Notes: generated from the letters alone by a model not told the origin. Shown: positions 11,316-22,275, counted from the stretch's first letter. The stretch is 64,000 nt of DNA from Pannonibacter phragmitetus DSM 14782 (GCF_000382365.1 NZ_KB908216.1:350116-414115), one strand, 5' to 3'. Program-made: numbers and translations.

Positions 11316-11367
11316 GCCGGTTCACCGAAAGCCGCTCTCGACAAGCGCGGTTCAGGCCACTACAGCA

Positions 11368-11405
11368 ATCCGGATGCAGCAGCCGCTGCATCCGGATTTT
11401 CTTTA
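11368..11405 (+). terminator. Rho-independent terminator after the Nfu gene
   Basis: A perfect 13-bp stem (11368-11380 with 11385-11397) with a 4-nt loop is followed by TTTTCTTT. Confidence 0.85.
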
Positions 11406-11461
11406 AGCCGCACCCCCGTCCGGTGCCGCTCCAGTAAGCCTTGCGGAGGCCGGGACAGGCG

Positions 11462-12142
11462 ATGACCCGACTGCTTGCCATCGATACGGCCCAGGCCAAT
11501 TGCGCGGTTGCCGTGCTGACGCTGACAGACCGCGGCGAAACGCTGGTGTCCCGCAGCGAGGCCATCGGCCGCGGTCATGCGGAAGCCTTGATGCCGATGA
11601 TCGAGGCGGTGATGGCCGAAGCGGGCGTCACCTTTGCGGATCTCGACCGGATTGCCGTCACCTGTGGTCCCGGCAGCTTTACCGGGCTCCGGGTCGGCCT
11701 GTCCGTTGCCCGCGGCTTTGCGCTGGTGCGGCAGATCCCGGCCATCGGCATTTCCGTTCTCGACGGCCTTGCCGCCGAGGCCCGGGCAGAGGCGGAAGGC
11801 CGGCCCGTTCTGGCCGTGCTGGAAGCCCGCGAAGACGAGATCTACGCAGCCTTTTATGATGAAACCGGCCATCCGGCAGGCGAGCCGGAGGTGGCCTTGC
11901 GGCACGATCTGGCGGCCCGCATCACGCCGGACATGGTGCTGACCGGCTCGGCGGCACCTGCTCTTGCTGAAGCTTGCGGCCTTGCCGGCGTGAAGGTGCA
12001 CGGCACGGCCAGCGTGCCGGACATTGCCACGGTGGCGCGGCTGGGAGCGGCGGCGCAGGCAACAGGCCTGCCGCCAGTGCCGCTTTACCTGCGCCCGCCG
12101 GATGCCAAGCCGCAGCTCAAAGGGAGGATCGAGCGGATATGA
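11462..12142 (+). CDS. tsaB: tRNA threonylcarbamoyladenosine biosynthesis protein TsaB
   Basis: TsaB is the partner of TsaD in making t6A at position 37 of ANN-decoding tRNAs. The 226-aa protein starts MTRLLAIDTAQANCAVAV and has the ASKHA segments GRGHAEALMPMI and VTCGPGSFTGLRVGLSVARG. The ATG at 11462 is preceded by GGAGG at 11445-11449. It overlaps rimI by 4 nt (ATGA), the common tsaB-rimI pairing. Confidence 0.95.
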   Translation: MTRLLAIDTAQANCAVAVLTLTDRGETLVSRSEAIGRGHAEALMPMIEAVMAEAGVTFADLDRIAVTCGPGSFTGLRVGLSVARGFALVRQIPAIGISVLDGLAAEARAEAEGRPVLAVLEAREDEIYAAFYDETGHPAGEPEVALRHDLAARITPDMVLTGSAAPALAEACGLAGVKVHGTASVPDIATVARLGAAAQATGLPPVPLYLRPPDAKPQLKGRIERI

Positions 12143-12627
12143 GTTTCTGGTGGTTCTGGTCTGCCCCGCCTGTGACTGAGCCTGTCGAAGACGAGGATCT
12201 GCCGCGCCTTGCGGATATCCACGCCAAATCCTTTGCCCATGGCTGGGATGAAGACGAACTGGCGCGCCTGCGTTCGCAGGACGGAGTTCTGATGCTGCTT
12301 GCCCGCCGTGCCAGCCCCTATGGCACGCGTGCGCCCGTCGGCTTCGTCATCATGCGGCAGGTGGCCGATGAGGCGGAAGTGCTGACGCTGGCTGTCGATC
12401 CGCGCCAGCGCGGGCGCGGCGTTGCCCGCAGGCTGATGCAGGAAGCGATGTTCCGCCTTTATGGCGAGCGCTGCGCCAGTGTCTTTCTGGAAGTGGATGC
12501 CGCCAATGAAGCTGCCCTGCATCTTTACCGGAGCCTGCGGTTCCAGCAGGTGGGCGAGCGCAAGGGCTATTACCGGCAGAGCGAGAAAGACGGGACTGCG
12601 CTTGTCATGCGCGCCGATCTTGGCTAA
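12139..12627 (+). CDS. rimI: Ribosomal protein alanine N-acetyltransferase RimI-like
   Basis: A 162-aa GNAT-fold acetyltransferase. The acetyl-CoA-binding motif is DPRQRGRGVARRLM (the Q/RxxGxG/A pattern), followed by the family segment EVDAANEAALHLYRSLRFQ and KGYYRQ. RimI acetylates the N-terminal alanine of ribosomal protein S18 and sometimes other proteins. The ATG at 12139 overlaps the tsaB stop, so translation is likely coupled. It shares an operon with tsaB and probably the following regulator. Confidence 0.9.
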   Translation: MSFWWFWSAPPVTEPVEDEDLPRLADIHAKSFAHGWDEDELARLRSQDGVLMLLARRASPYGTRAPVGFVIMRQVADEAEVLTLAVDPRQRGRGVARRLMQEAMFRLYGERCASVFLEVDAANEAALHLYRSLRFQQVGERKGYYRQSEKDGTALVMRADLG

Positions 12628-12668
12628 TCGCTCAAGACAGGGTTCAACGCGGAAGGAAAGGGGCAGGC

Positions 12669-13121
12669 ATGTCCGGTGACCGGCCAAACTCGCTCGCCGA
12701 TCAGTGCATCGCCAAAGGCATGCGCATGACGGAGCAGCGCCGCATCATCGCCTCCGTCATCGAGGAGGCGACGGACCATCCGGATGTGGAGGAACTCTAC
12801 CGCCGGGCCTCCGCGCTCGATGCCCGCATTTCCATCTCCACCGTCTACCGCACCGTGAAGCTGTTCGAGGATGCCGGCATCATCGAACGGCACGATTTCC
12901 GCGACGGGCGCTCGCGCTACGAGACGGTGCCGGACGAGCATCACGACCATCTGATCGACCTGCGCAACGGCACGGTGATCGAGTTCCGCAGCGAGGAAAT
13001 CGAGGCGCTGCAGGAGCTGATTGCCAAGCGGCTCGGTTACCGGCTGGTGGACCATCGGCTGGAACTGTACTGCGTGCCGCTGGCGCCCAAGGCCCCGGAG
13101 GGCGGCGATGCAGCAGAGTAA
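12669..13121 (+). CDS. Fur-family metalloregulator (Fur/Mur type)
   Basis: The 150-aa protein has the Fur winged helix (GMRMTEQRRIIASVIEEATDHPDVEELYRRA, ISISTVYRTVKLFEDAGII) and a metal-binding C-terminus with DEHHDHLID. The CxxC zinc pair of gammaproteobacterial Fur is absent. That is usual for alphaproteobacterial members, which in rhizobia act as the manganese regulator Mur rather than as the iron regulator. Which metal it senses here is inferred. It overlaps plsC by 14 nt. Confidence 0.9.
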   Translation: MSGDRPNSLADQCIAKGMRMTEQRRIIASVIEEATDHPDVEELYRRASALDARISISTVYRTVKLFEDAGIIERHDFRDGRSRYETVPDEHHDHLIDLRNGTVIEFRSEEIEALQELIAKRLGYRLVDHRLELYCVPLAPKAPEGGDAAE

Positions 13122-13944
13122 GGCGGTCTGCGTCATCTTTCTGCTGACAATCGTCTCCCTGATCCTCATTCCGCTGCAGTGGCTGGCGATGAAGGCCGGC
13201 CATCCGGTGCAGCGGCAGCTTCCGTATCTGTGGCACCGCATTGCCACAAGGCTTGTCGGCATCCGCATCACGCAGAAGGGCAAGCCCGCCACCCACCGGC
13301 CGCTGCTGATCGTCGCCAATCACGCGTCCTGGGTGGACATCACCGTTCTGGGCGCCGTGATGCCGCTGTCCTTCATCGCCAAGTCGGAAGTGGAAGGCTG
13401 GCCCATCTTCGGGCTTTTCGCCAAGCTTCAGCGCACGGTTTTCGTCAACCGCACCCGCCGGACCGAGACGGGGGCTGTCGCCAGCCAGATTGCCGGGCGC
13501 ATGGCCAGCGGCGATGCCATGGTGCTGTTTGCCGAAGGCACGTCCAACGACGGCAACAGCGTTCTGCCCTTCCGCTCCGCCCTTCTGGGCGCAGCCACCA
13601 AGGCGCTGGAAAATGGTGCGCCCGTTCAGGTGCAGCCGCTGTCCATCGTCTATGCCCGCCAGCACGGCATTCCGCTGGACAGGCGCACCCGTGCGCGCAT
13701 TGCCTGGTATGGCGACATGGAGCTGGGCGGCCACCTGTGGGGCGTGTTCTGCAATGGCGCCATTGATGTGGAGCTGACCTGGGGCGAGCCGGTGGAAGTG
13801 AGCCCCGGAACTGACCGCAAGGCCCTGACTGCCCGCCTTCATGCCGATGTGGAACGCATGACCATTGCCGGGCTGACGGGACGCATGCCGCTGGACCCGG
13901 AGGCCAGTGAGGCTGAAGTTCCGGCCAGCGAAGCAACACAATGA
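13108..13944 (+). CDS. plsC: 1-acyl-sn-glycerol-3-phosphate acyltransferase (PlsC)
   Basis: PlsC converts lysophosphatidic acid to phosphatidic acid at the inner membrane. The 278-aa protein has an N-terminal membrane helix (CVIFLLTIVSLILIPLQWLA), acyltransferase motif I NHASWVD (NHxxxxD), and motif III FAEGTSNDG (EGT). The ATG at 13108 lies inside the end of the regulator gene and is preceded by GGAGGG, so the two are co-translated. Confidence 0.92.
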   Translation: MQQSKAVCVIFLLTIVSLILIPLQWLAMKAGHPVQRQLPYLWHRIATRLVGIRITQKGKPATHRPLLIVANHASWVDITVLGAVMPLSFIAKSEVEGWPIFGLFAKLQRTVFVNRTRRTETGAVASQIAGRMASGDAMVLFAEGTSNDGNSVLPFRSALLGAATKALENGAPVQVQPLSIVYARQHGIPLDRRTRARIAWYGDMELGGHLWGVFCNGAIDVELTWGEPVEVSPGTDRKALTARLHADVERMTIAGLTGRMPLDPEASEAEVPASEATQ

Positions 13945-14010
13945 CGCCCCGCCTATTCTCATCGGCAGCAAAAGCGGCTAAAGCTGGCGGAAATCGAGGG
14001 CGGCCTCTCC

Positions 14011-14030
14011 TGTGACGGCAAACCGTCACA
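14011..14030. other. Perfect hairpin/palindrome upstream of miaB
   Basis: TGTGACGG and CCGTCACA pair around a CAAA loop in the 156-nt gap between plsC and miaB. There is no T-run, so it may be an operator or a weak plsC terminator. A -10-like TATATCT follows at about 14039. Confidence 0.35.
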
Positions 14031-14100
14031 TGGCCCCTGTATATCTGATCTGCGCGAGCCCGCGTGATGGCATTGACCGTCCGGGCGCCGTGAGGAGCTC

Positions 14101-15643
<1,543 letters not shown>

Positions 15644-15654
<11 letters not shown>

Positions 15655-16738
15655 CAGCCAGACAACGCTTCGCAAGCCCTCTGACCGGGGAGCAGTCCCC
15701 GCCTCTGACATGACCCACATTGTCCTTGCGTTCGATGACAACAGGCTGATTGGTGACCTTTTCGGCCAGTTTGACCAGAACCTGGCCCTGATCGAGCAGC
15801 GCCTTGGCGTCGACGCCATCGCCCGCGGCAATCAGGTGACGCTGAAGGGCAAGCACCGTCAGTGCGTGCAGGCACGCCACGCCCTCGAATCACTTTACCA
15901 GCGCCTGCAGCAGGGCCACGAAATCCACCCGGCCGATGTGGAAGGCGCGCTGCGCATGGCGGTGGCCGCCGATGCCCAGCTGCCGCTGCCGACGCTGGAG
16001 CCGCGCTCCCGCCTCTCCTTCGCGCAGATCTCGACCCGCAAGAAGACCGTTGTCGCCCGCACGGCAGCACAGGATGCCTATATCCGCTCCATGGACCGCG
16101 CCGATCTGATTTTCGGCACCGGCCCTGCCGGTACGGGCAAGACCTTCCTCGCGGTGGCCTATGCCGCTGCCCTGATCGAGCGCGGCGATGCCTCGCGGCT
16201 GATCCTCTCCCGTCCCGCCGTTGAAGCGGGCGAACGCCTCGGCTTTCTGCCGGGTGACATGAAGGAGAAGGTCGACCCCTATCTGCGCCCGCTCTATGAC
16301 GCGCTCTACGAAATGATGCCGCCGGAAAAGGTCGATCGCGGCCTGCAGTCCGGCATGATCGAAGTGGCCCCGCTCGCCTTCATGCGCGGGCGCACGCTCT
16401 CCAACGCCGTCGTGCTGCTGGATGAGGCGCAGAACACCACGACGATGCAGATGAAGATGTTCCTCACCCGTCTGGGCGAGAACTCCAAGATGATCGTCAC
16501 CGGCGACCCCAGCCAGATCGACTTGCCCATGGGCCAGAAGTCGGGCCTGCGCGAGGCGCTGGAACTTCTGCCGGACATCGAGGGCGTGGCCCACGTGCAG
16601 TTCACAGATGTGGACGTTGTGCGCCACGAGCTGGTGGCCCGCATCGTGCGCGCCTATGACGACGCCAGCCGCGAAGAGCTGCAGGAGCGGGAGCGCCGGC
16701 ATGCCCTGCGCGCTGCTGCCGCGCAGCAGCAGGAGTAA
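15644..16738 (+). CDS. phoH: PhoH-like ATPase
   Basis: The 364-aa protein has an N-terminal KH-like region and a P-loop ATPase domain with Walker [14 protein letters not shown], the region [21 protein letters not shown], Walker [12 protein letters not shown], and the sensor [10 protein letters not shown]. PhoH proteins are linked to RNA metabolism and ribosome maturation with YbeY, which follows directly. The start is a TTG at 15644 with AGGAGG 6 nt upstream, overlapping miaB by 11 nt. An ATG at 15710 is the alternative. Confidence 0.93.
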
Positions 16739-16743
16739 GCCCT

Positions 16744-17286
16744 GTGGCCCCTGCCCCTTCGTCCGCCAGCGCCCTGCCGGAAGATTTCCTGCTGGATCTC
16801 AGCATCGAATGTGATGACTGGCCGGAAGAAGACGAACTGGAGGCCCTGAGCCTGCGCGCTGCGGAAGCCGCCTTCCGCATTGGCGGGCTCAAGGCCATGC
16901 CCGGCTCCGAACTGTCGCTTCTTTTCGTCGATGATGCGCGTATCCGCGAGCTCAACGCCGAGTGGCGGAACAAGGACAAGGCCACGAATGTTCTCTCCTT
17001 CCCGGGCGGGGAAGAGATGAACGGGCTTTACGGCCCTCTGCTTGGTGATATCGTATTCGCGCTGGAAACAGTCTCGAAGGAGGCTGAAGAGCAGGATATT
17101 TCCTTTCAGGATCATTTTTTGCATCTTGTAGTGCACGGACTCCTTCATCTTTTCGGGTATGATCACCAAATGGAGGCCGAAGCCGAAGAGATGGAAGATC
17201 TGGAGCGGCGGATCCTTGCCAGCATGGGCATTGCCGACCCATATGCGGACGTGCCGCTTGTGGCGGACGACCCGCAGGAGCCCTGA
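16744..17286 (+). CDS. ybeY: Endoribonuclease YbeY
   Basis: YbeY is a zinc-dependent RNase needed for 16S rRNA 3' maturation and 70S ribosome quality control. The 180-aa protein has the metal site HGLLHLFGYDH (HxxxHxxxxxH) and the preceding LNAEWRNKDKATNVLSFP. It starts with GTG at 16744, 5 nt after phoH. The part encoding the active site (about 17040-17170) is noticeably more AT-rich than its surroundings. Confidence 0.95.
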   Translation: MAPAPSSASALPEDFLLDLSIECDDWPEEDELEALSLRAAEAAFRIGGLKAMPGSELSLLFVDDARIRELNAEWRNKDKATNVLSFPGGEEMNGLYGPLLGDIVFALETVSKEAEEQDISFQDHFLHLVVHGLLHLFGYDHQMEAEAEEMEDLERRILASMGIADPYADVPLVADDPQEP

Positions 17287-17327
17287 TCCCGCAAGGGTGA
17301 CAGCAGGGACAACGAACGAATGGACAG

Positions 17328-18443
17328 ATGACAGTTTCTGAAAGTGGTAGTATCGCAACGCCTGCGGCCAGTCCGGCTTCCGTGCCGGTTCAGGAAGACG
17401 GCGCCGACCCACGACTATCCGGGCCCCGAAAACCGGGGCCTCTGGCCCGGCTGGCCGGGCACCTGACCCGCCTGCGCCGGTCAAGCGCGTCGAGCCTGCG
17501 GGAAAATCTCCAGGACGAGCTTGCCCGCGAACTGGTTGAAGGTGGGGATACGGCATTTTCGCCGGAAGAGCGGCTGCTGCTCGGCAACATTCTCCGCCTG
17601 CGCGAGCTGCGCGTCGATGACGTCATGGTTCCCCGCGCAGATATCGAGGCGGTGGACGACAGCGTGACGCTGGGCCGCCTGATGGAAGTGTTCCGCGAGA
17701 ATGGCCACTCCCGCATGCCGGTCTATCACGAGAGCCTTGATGACCCGCGCGGCATGGTTCACATCAAGGATCTGATGGCCTTCATCGCCCGTCTTGCCAC
17801 GCCATCCGAGGCCGGGGCCGCAAAAGACACCGACGTATCAGCCAAGAATTCCGCCCTTGATCTGACCTTGATCGATCTGACGCTGACGCTCGCCGAAACC
17901 GGGCTGCTGCGGCCGCTTCTGTTTGTGCCACCCTCCATGCCGGCGACCGACCTGATGGCCAAGATGCAGGCGAGCCGCGTGCAGATGGCGCTGGTCATCG
18001 ATGAATACGGCGGCACGGATGGCCTCGTCTCGCTGGAGGATATCGTCGAGACAGTCGTCGGCGATATCGAGGACGAGCACGACGAGGACGAAGAGGCAAT
18101 GCTCCAGCCGGCCGGTGAGGGCGTCTGGATTGCCGATCCCCGCATTCCGCTGGAAGAGCTGTCCGAACAGCTGGGCACCGATTTCAACGCCGGTGAAATG
18201 GCCGAGGAGGTGGACACGCTGGGCGGCCTGCTGTTCACCCTGCTTGGCCGGGTGCCGGTGCGCGGCGAACTGATCGCCCCCAAGGAGGTCACCGGCTACG
18301 AATTCGAAGTTCTCGATGCGGACCCGCGCCGGATCAAGCGCCTGAGAGTGCGCAAGCGCCGGGTGGAAGGCCGCACGGGCGACCAGCGGCGGCGGACGAA
18401 GCGCGACGAAAAGACAACAGGGACGGAACCTCCTGCCACGTAA
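17328..18443 (+). CDS. corC: CorC/HlyC-type CBS-domain protein
   Basis: The 371-aa protein has two CBS domains (VDDVMVPRADIEAVDD; LLFVPPSMPATDLMAKMQ...MALVIDEYGGTDGLVSLEDI) and a C-terminal CorC_HlyC domain (LGGLLFTLLGRVPVRGE). Relatives affect magnesium/cobalt efflux or sense adenosine nucleotides. It sits in the conserved ybeY-corC-lnt order. The C-terminus is extended and very basic (KRLRVRKRRVEGRTGDQRR), which could bind RNA or membrane. Confidence 0.92.
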   Translation: MTVSESGSIATPAASPASVPVQEDGADPRLSGPRKPGPLARLAGHLTRLRRSSASSLRENLQDELARELVEGGDTAFSPEERLLLGNILRLRELRVDDVMVPRADIEAVDDSVTLGRLMEVFRENGHSRMPVYHESLDDPRGMVHIKDLMAFIARLATPSEAGAAKDTDVSAKNSALDLTLIDLTLTLAETGLLRPLLFVPPSMPATDLMAKMQASRVQMALVIDEYGGTDGLVSLEDIVETVVGDIEDEHDEDEEAMLQPAGEGVWIADPRIPLEELSEQLGTDFNAGEMAEEVDTLGGLLFTLLGRVPVRGELIAPKEVTGYEFEVLDADPRRIKRLRVRKRRVEGRTGDQRRRTKRDEKTTGTEPPAT

Positions 18444-18474
18444 GTGCCAAGGCTTTGAAACGCCGGCCCATCAT

Positions 18475-18493
18475 GCCCGGGCGTTGCCCGGGC
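18475..18493. other. Strong GC hairpin between corC and lnt
   Basis: GCCCGGGC-GTT-GCCCGGGC forms a perfect 8-bp stem, in an intergenic stretch of about 150 nt. No T-run follows, so it may be a Rho-type pause or mRNA 3' stabiliser rather than a classic terminator. Right after the corC stop, the sequence CAAGGCTTTGAA (about 18448-18459) matches the start of the repeat at 20829. Confidence 0.45.
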
Positions 18494-18596
18494 GCCGCCT
18501 GGGACTGGCCAGATGAGAGCGCAGGTCCGGAAGACTTGACCTGCGCTCTGACGCCCCCCACATGCTGCGGGCCGTAAGCGGCGGAGAGAATTGACA

Positions 18597-20213
18597 ATGC
18601 CCTTCCTGCCAGACCTGATACGGCGCGCCGCCAGCCCCTTCCTTCTGGCGCACGGCAAGAGACGGTGGCTTCTGGCCTTTGCCGCAGGCGCAGCTTCGGT
18701 TCTGGCCCTGCCGCCGTTCAACATTCTCCCCGTGCTCTTTGTCACGCTGCCGGCTCTCGTGTGGCTGATCGACGGCGCGGCGGGCGCAAAGGACAGTGTT
18801 CCCTCCGGACGGCGGATGCGGGCCGGATTTGCCATCGGCTGGTGCTTCGGCTTTGGTTACTTCCTTGCCGGCCTGTGGTGGATCGGCAGCGCCTTTCTGG
18901 TGGAAGCCGAGCAATATGCCTGGATGCTGCCCTTTGCCATTGCAGGTCTTCCGGCGGGGCTGGCGCTGTTTCACGCAGCGGCCATTGCACTGGCGACCCG
19001 TTTCTGGCCCGAACATGCGGGCCGCATGCTGCTGCTTGCGGGGCTGCTGGCCATCTCTGACTGGCTGCGCGGCCATATCCTGACCGGATTTCCCTGGAAC
19101 AGCTTCGGCTACAGTGTGTCCGGCAGCCTCGCCCTGTCCCAGAGCGCCAGTCTCATCGGCATCTACGGGCTGAGCGCCCTTGTCATTGCCTGTGCAACCG
19201 CACCGGCGGCACTGGCAGATGCCGGACGCCGCAGCTGGCTGCCGCTCACCCTGAGCCTTGCAGTGCTCGCCGGTATGTGGGGCTGGGGCAACGCAAGGCT
19301 TGCAAGACCGGCGGAACTTGCGGAGCCCCCGGTAGATATCCGCGTCATACAACCCAATATCGCGCAAAACGAGAAGTGGCTTCCTGAAAATAAAGTTTCG
19401 ATTTTCAGAAGCTATCTTGGGTTGAGCAGATCCGCCAAAATCGATAATGCCGTAAGTAATACGCGCAAGGTCTTTATCTGGCCAGAATCGGCATTTCCTT
19501 TTCTTTTGACAAGTTCTCCAGAGGCTCTGACAGAGATAGATTCTCTTCTGGAGCCGGATCAGACACTTGTTACAGGTGCAATCCGCGCCGAGAGAGGACC
19601 TGAAGAGACAAAATATTACAACAGCATCTACGTCATAGGAGATGGCAGCGAGATTCTGGATGCCTATGACAAGGTGCGCCTCGTCCCGTTCGGAGAGTAC
19701 CTGCCCCTGTCCGGCCTGCTCGAACGGCTGGGTATCCGCAAGCTGGTCAATGCCCCCGGCGCCTTCACGGCGGGCTATGCGCCCCGCGTTATGGAGACGG
19801 GTGGCCTGCCCCCCTTCCTGCCCCTGATCTGCTATGAAGCGATCTTTCCGCAAATGGCATCAGAGGCCGGAAGCCGCCCGGACTGGCTGCTCAATGTCAC
19901 CAATGACGCCTGGTTCGGGAACACGGCCGGGCCCTACCAGCACCTGGCTCAGGCCCGGTTCCGGGCCATCGAGCAAGGATTGCCCCTTGTCAGATCTGCC
20001 AATACAGGTATATCAGCTGTCATTGATCCGTATGGCCGGGTAACGGGCTCTCTTCCTCTCAACCGGCCCGGCGTGATCGACGCTCAGCTCACTGCACCAT
20101 TGCAGGCGACGCTTTATGCGCGGTACGGAGATGCGGGACTGGCCGGACTCCTGATCATTTTTACTACATTCTTTACTTTAGCGAGCCTCAACCTGCCTTC
20201 GCGTCATAATTGA
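18597..20213 (+). CDS. lnt: Apolipoprotein N-acyltransferase Lnt
   Basis: Lnt adds the third acyl chain to lipoproteins at the periplasmic face of the inner membrane. The 538-aa protein has about six N-terminal membrane helices, then a nitrilase-like domain with all three catalytic positions: Glu in IWPESAFP, Lys in YDKVRLVPFGEYLP, and Cys in PLICYEAIFP. A last membrane helix ends the chain. ATG 18597 is preferred over TTG 18591; GGAG is at 18582. Bases about 19340-19660 are much more AT-rich than the rest of the gene. Confidence 0.95.
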   Translation: MPFLPDLIRRAASPFLLAHGKRRWLLAFAAGAASVLALPPFNILPVLFVTLPALVWLIDGAAGAKDSVPSGRRMRAGFAIGWCFGFGYFLAGLWWIGSAFLVEAEQYAWMLPFAIAGLPAGLALFHAAAIALATRFWPEHAGRMLLLAGLLAISDWLRGHILTGFPWNSFGYSVSGSLALSQSASLIGIYGLSALVIACATAPAALADAGRRSWLPLTLSLAVLAGMWGWGNARLARPAELAEPPVDIRVIQPNIAQNEKWLPENKVSIFRSYLGLSRSAKIDNAVSNTRKVFIWPESAFPFLLTSSPEALTEIDSLLEPDQTLVTGAIRAERGPEETKYYNSIYVIGDGSEILDAYDKVRLVPFGEYLPLSGLLERLGIRKLVNAPGAFTAGYAPRVMETGGLPPFLPLICYEAIFPQMASEAGSRPDWLLNVTNDAWFGNTAGPYQHLAQARFRAIEQGLPLVRSANTGISAVIDPYGRVTGSLPLNRPGVIDAQLTAPLQATLYARYGDAGLAGLLIIFTTFFTLASLNLPSRHN

Positions 20214-20418
20214 TATTGAATGGGAGAGTCCGCGAGCATAGTGTAGTACAACCGCAGCTTCCGGAGGAGCAGTGGAAACCGCGAAACAGAGGACCGGCAG
20301 TGGGTGGTCCGGTCCACACCCGAAGCGCCAGGATGGCAGCTCAAAGTGAGTTTCGTGTTCTTGAAAACCCGCGTGGACCTTCTGGCCGGAGGACACGCTG
20401 AACGGAAAGATGAGGGCA

Positions 20419-20826
20419 ATGCCCAGCAAGAAAGCACCTAACCCGATCGACGTGCATGTCGGCAGCCGCGTCCGTCTGCGCCGCATGATGCTTGGCATGA
20501 GCCAGGAGAAGCTCGGTGAGAGCCTCGGCATCACGTTTCAGCAGATCCAGAAATACGAAAAGGGCACCAACCGCATTGGTGCCTCGCGCCTGCAGCACAT
20601 CTCGACCGTGCTCAAGGTGCCGGTCGCCTTCTTCTTCGAAGACGCTCCCGGTTCGCCGGACGACTTCGAAGGCTTTGGCGAGTCGCAGCCGACCTCCTAT
20701 GTGGTCGACTTCCTCTCCTCCTCCGAAGGCCTGTCCCTGAACAAGGCCTTCGTGCGGATCGAGGACCCCAAGGTGCGCCGCAAGATCGTCGATCTGGTCC
20801 GTGCCCTTGCGGGCGACGAGGCCTGA
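20419..20826 (+). CDS. XRE-family transcriptional regulator (PraR-like)
   Basis: The 135-aa protein has a single helix-turn-helix (GSRVRLRRMMLGMSQEKLGE and TFQQIQKYEKGTNR) and a conserved C-terminal tail (EDPKVRRKIVDLVRALAG). In Rhizobiales this regulator lies next to metK. The family includes PraR, which controls attachment, quorum sensing or reb genes in some rhizobia. The ATG at 20419 with GGAAAG 9 nt upstream is chosen over ATG 20410. The 205-nt gap before it shows no gene. Confidence 0.88.
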   Translation: MPSKKAPNPIDVHVGSRVRLRRMMLGMSQEKLGESLGITFQQIQKYEKGTNRIGASRLQHISTVLKVPVAFFFEDAPGSPDDFEGFGESQPTSYVVDFLSSSEGLSLNKAFVRIEDPKVRRKIVDLVRALAGDEA

Positions 20827-20828
20827 CA

Positions 20829-20894
20829 CAAGGCTTTGAAGATGCTGTTACATCAAGCTTCGAAAATGCTGAGACGGCATAAGGACTTGATAAC
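20829..20894 (+). repeat. Copy A of an intergenic repeat (downstream of the XRE gene)
   Basis: This segment, directly after the XRE gene stop, aligns with 42638-42702 behind nrdE. Over the first 42 nt about 34 positions match with one gap, including shared AGATGCTG and GAAAATGCT. It can form a stem of AAGGCTT with AAGCTT enclosing GATG/CATC. Copy A is the more degenerate of the two. Confidence 0.6.
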
Positions 20895-20992
20895 GTTCCG
20901 GAGAGACAGTCCCGCCGGGATGCAGCGTCACATGATCTTCAACGGCGAGGGAACTTGACGCTCGCTGACCAATCTGCTTCATCACTTGACTT

Positions 20993-21015
20993 GGCGGCGG
21001 AGAAATTCCGCCGCC
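20993..21015 (+). promoter_or_regulatory. Hairpin in the metK leader
   Basis: A perfect 9-bp stem (20993-21001 with 21007-21015) with loop GAAAT lies 33 nt before the metK start and is followed by a moderately T-rich stretch (TTCATATTTTCC). It could be an attenuator in the 220-nt metK leader. No known SAM riboswitch class is recognisable there. Confidence 0.5.
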
Positions 21016-21047
21016 ATGTTCATATTTTCCCAGAAGGACGTTCGGCT

Positions 21048-22220
21048 ATGGCCCGTCAGGACTATCTCTTCACCTCCGAGTCCGTCTCGGAAGGTCATCC
21101 CGACAAGGTGTGCGACCGCATTTCCGATGCTGTCGTTGATGCCTACCTGCGTGAAATGCCCGAGGCACGCGTTGCCTGCGAGACCCTTGCAACCACGAAC
21201 CGCATCGTGATTGCTGGTGAAACCCGTGGTCCTGCGACCATCACCAAGGATTACGTGGCCCATCTGGCGCGCCTGGCCGTCAAGGATATCGGCTACGCCC
21301 AGGAAGGCTTCCACTGGGAAAACTGCGACATCTCCGTGTACCTGCACGCCCAGTCCGCTCACATCGCCCAGGGCGTTGACGCCGGCGACAACAAGGACGA
21401 AGGTGCAGGCGACCAGGGCATCATGTTCGGCTATGCCTGCCGCGAGACGCCGGAGCTGATGCCCGCGCCGATCTACTACTCGCACAAGATTCTCCGCCTG
21501 CTCGCCGAAGCCCGCAAGTCGGGCCGCGAGCCGGTGCTGGGGCCGGATGCCAAGAGCCAGGTGACCGTCCGCTACCAGGGCGGCGTTCCGGTTGGCGTCA
21601 GCTCCATCGTGCTGTCGACCCAGCATCTCGATGCCACGCTCACCTCGCGCGATGTGCGCAACATCGTCGAGCCCTATATCCGCAGCGCCCTGCCGGATGG
21701 CTGGATCGACGAGCAGACCGCATGGCACGTGAACCCGACCGGCGCCTTCGTCATCGGCGGTCCGGACGGCGACTGCGGCCTGACCGGCCGCAAGATCATC
21801 GTCGACACCTACGGCGGTGCAGCCCCGCATGGCGGCGGCGCCTTCTCCGGCAAGGACCCGACCAAGGTGGACCGTTCGGCCGCCTATGCCGCGCGCTACC
21901 TTGCCAAGAACGTGGTGGCCGCCGACCTCGCCGACCGCTGCACCATTCAGCTGTCTTACGCCATCGGCGTGTCCGAGCCGCTGTCGGTCTATGTCGACCT
22001 GCACGGCACCGGCCGCTGCGATGAAGCCAGGCTCGAAAAGGGCCTGCGCGACATCATGAGCCTCACCCCGCGCGGCATCCGCCAGCACCTGAAGCTCAAT
22101 GCCCCGATCTATGAGCGCACCGCCGCTTACGGCCACTTCGGCCGTGCGCCGGAAGCAGATGGCGGCTTCTCCTGGGAAGCCACCGATCTGGTGGGCGCGC
22201 TCAAGGGCTTTGCCGGCTGA
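21048..22220 (+). CDS. metK: S-adenosylmethionine synthase MetK
   Basis: MetK makes SAM from methionine and ATP. The 390-aa protein starts [20 protein letters not shown] and has the ATP-binding [12 protein letters not shown] and the phosphate loop [24 protein letters not shown] precedes the ATG at 21048; an upstream in-frame codon at 20955 would add 31 unrelated residues. SAM from this enzyme feeds the many methyltransferases of the window, including TrmB and the cob enzymes. Confidence 0.98.
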   Translation: MARQDYLFTSESVSEGHPDKVCDRISDAVVDAYLREMPEARVACETLATTNRIVIAGETRGPATITKDYVAHLARLAVKDIGYAQEGFHWENCDISVYLHAQSAHIAQGVDAGDNKDEGAGDQGIMFGYACRETPELMPAPIYYSHKILRLLAEARKSGREPVLGPDAKSQVTVRYQGGVPVGVSSIVLSTQHLDATLTSRDVRNIVEPYIRSALPDGWIDEQTAWHVNPTGAFVIGGPDGDCGLTGRKIIVDTYGGAAPHGGGAFSGKDPTKVDRSAAYAARYLAKNVVAADLADRCTIQLSYAIGVSEPLSVYVDLHGTGRCDEARLEKGLRDIMSLTPRGIRQHLKLNAPIYERTAAYGHFGRAPEADGGFSWEATDLVGALKGFAG

Positions 22221-22245
22221 GGCAGCCCGTCTTCATGAACCGGAG

Positions 22246-22275
22246 CGCCGGCTGCCCGATGGCGGCCGGCGTTTC
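22246..22275 (+). terminator. Terminator-like hairpin after metK
   Basis: An 11-bp GC-rich stem (22246-22256 with 22261-22271, one G-U pair) with loop CGAT is followed by TTTCCTAT. Confidence 0.55.

Noticed and set aside
20925..20990. SAM or SAM/SAH riboswitch before metK
   Set aside because: A GCGTCA/TGACGC stem with CAACGGC in its loop recalls the SAM/SAH class, but the following conserved tail and the pseudoknot with the ribosome site are missing, and it lies too far from the start codon.
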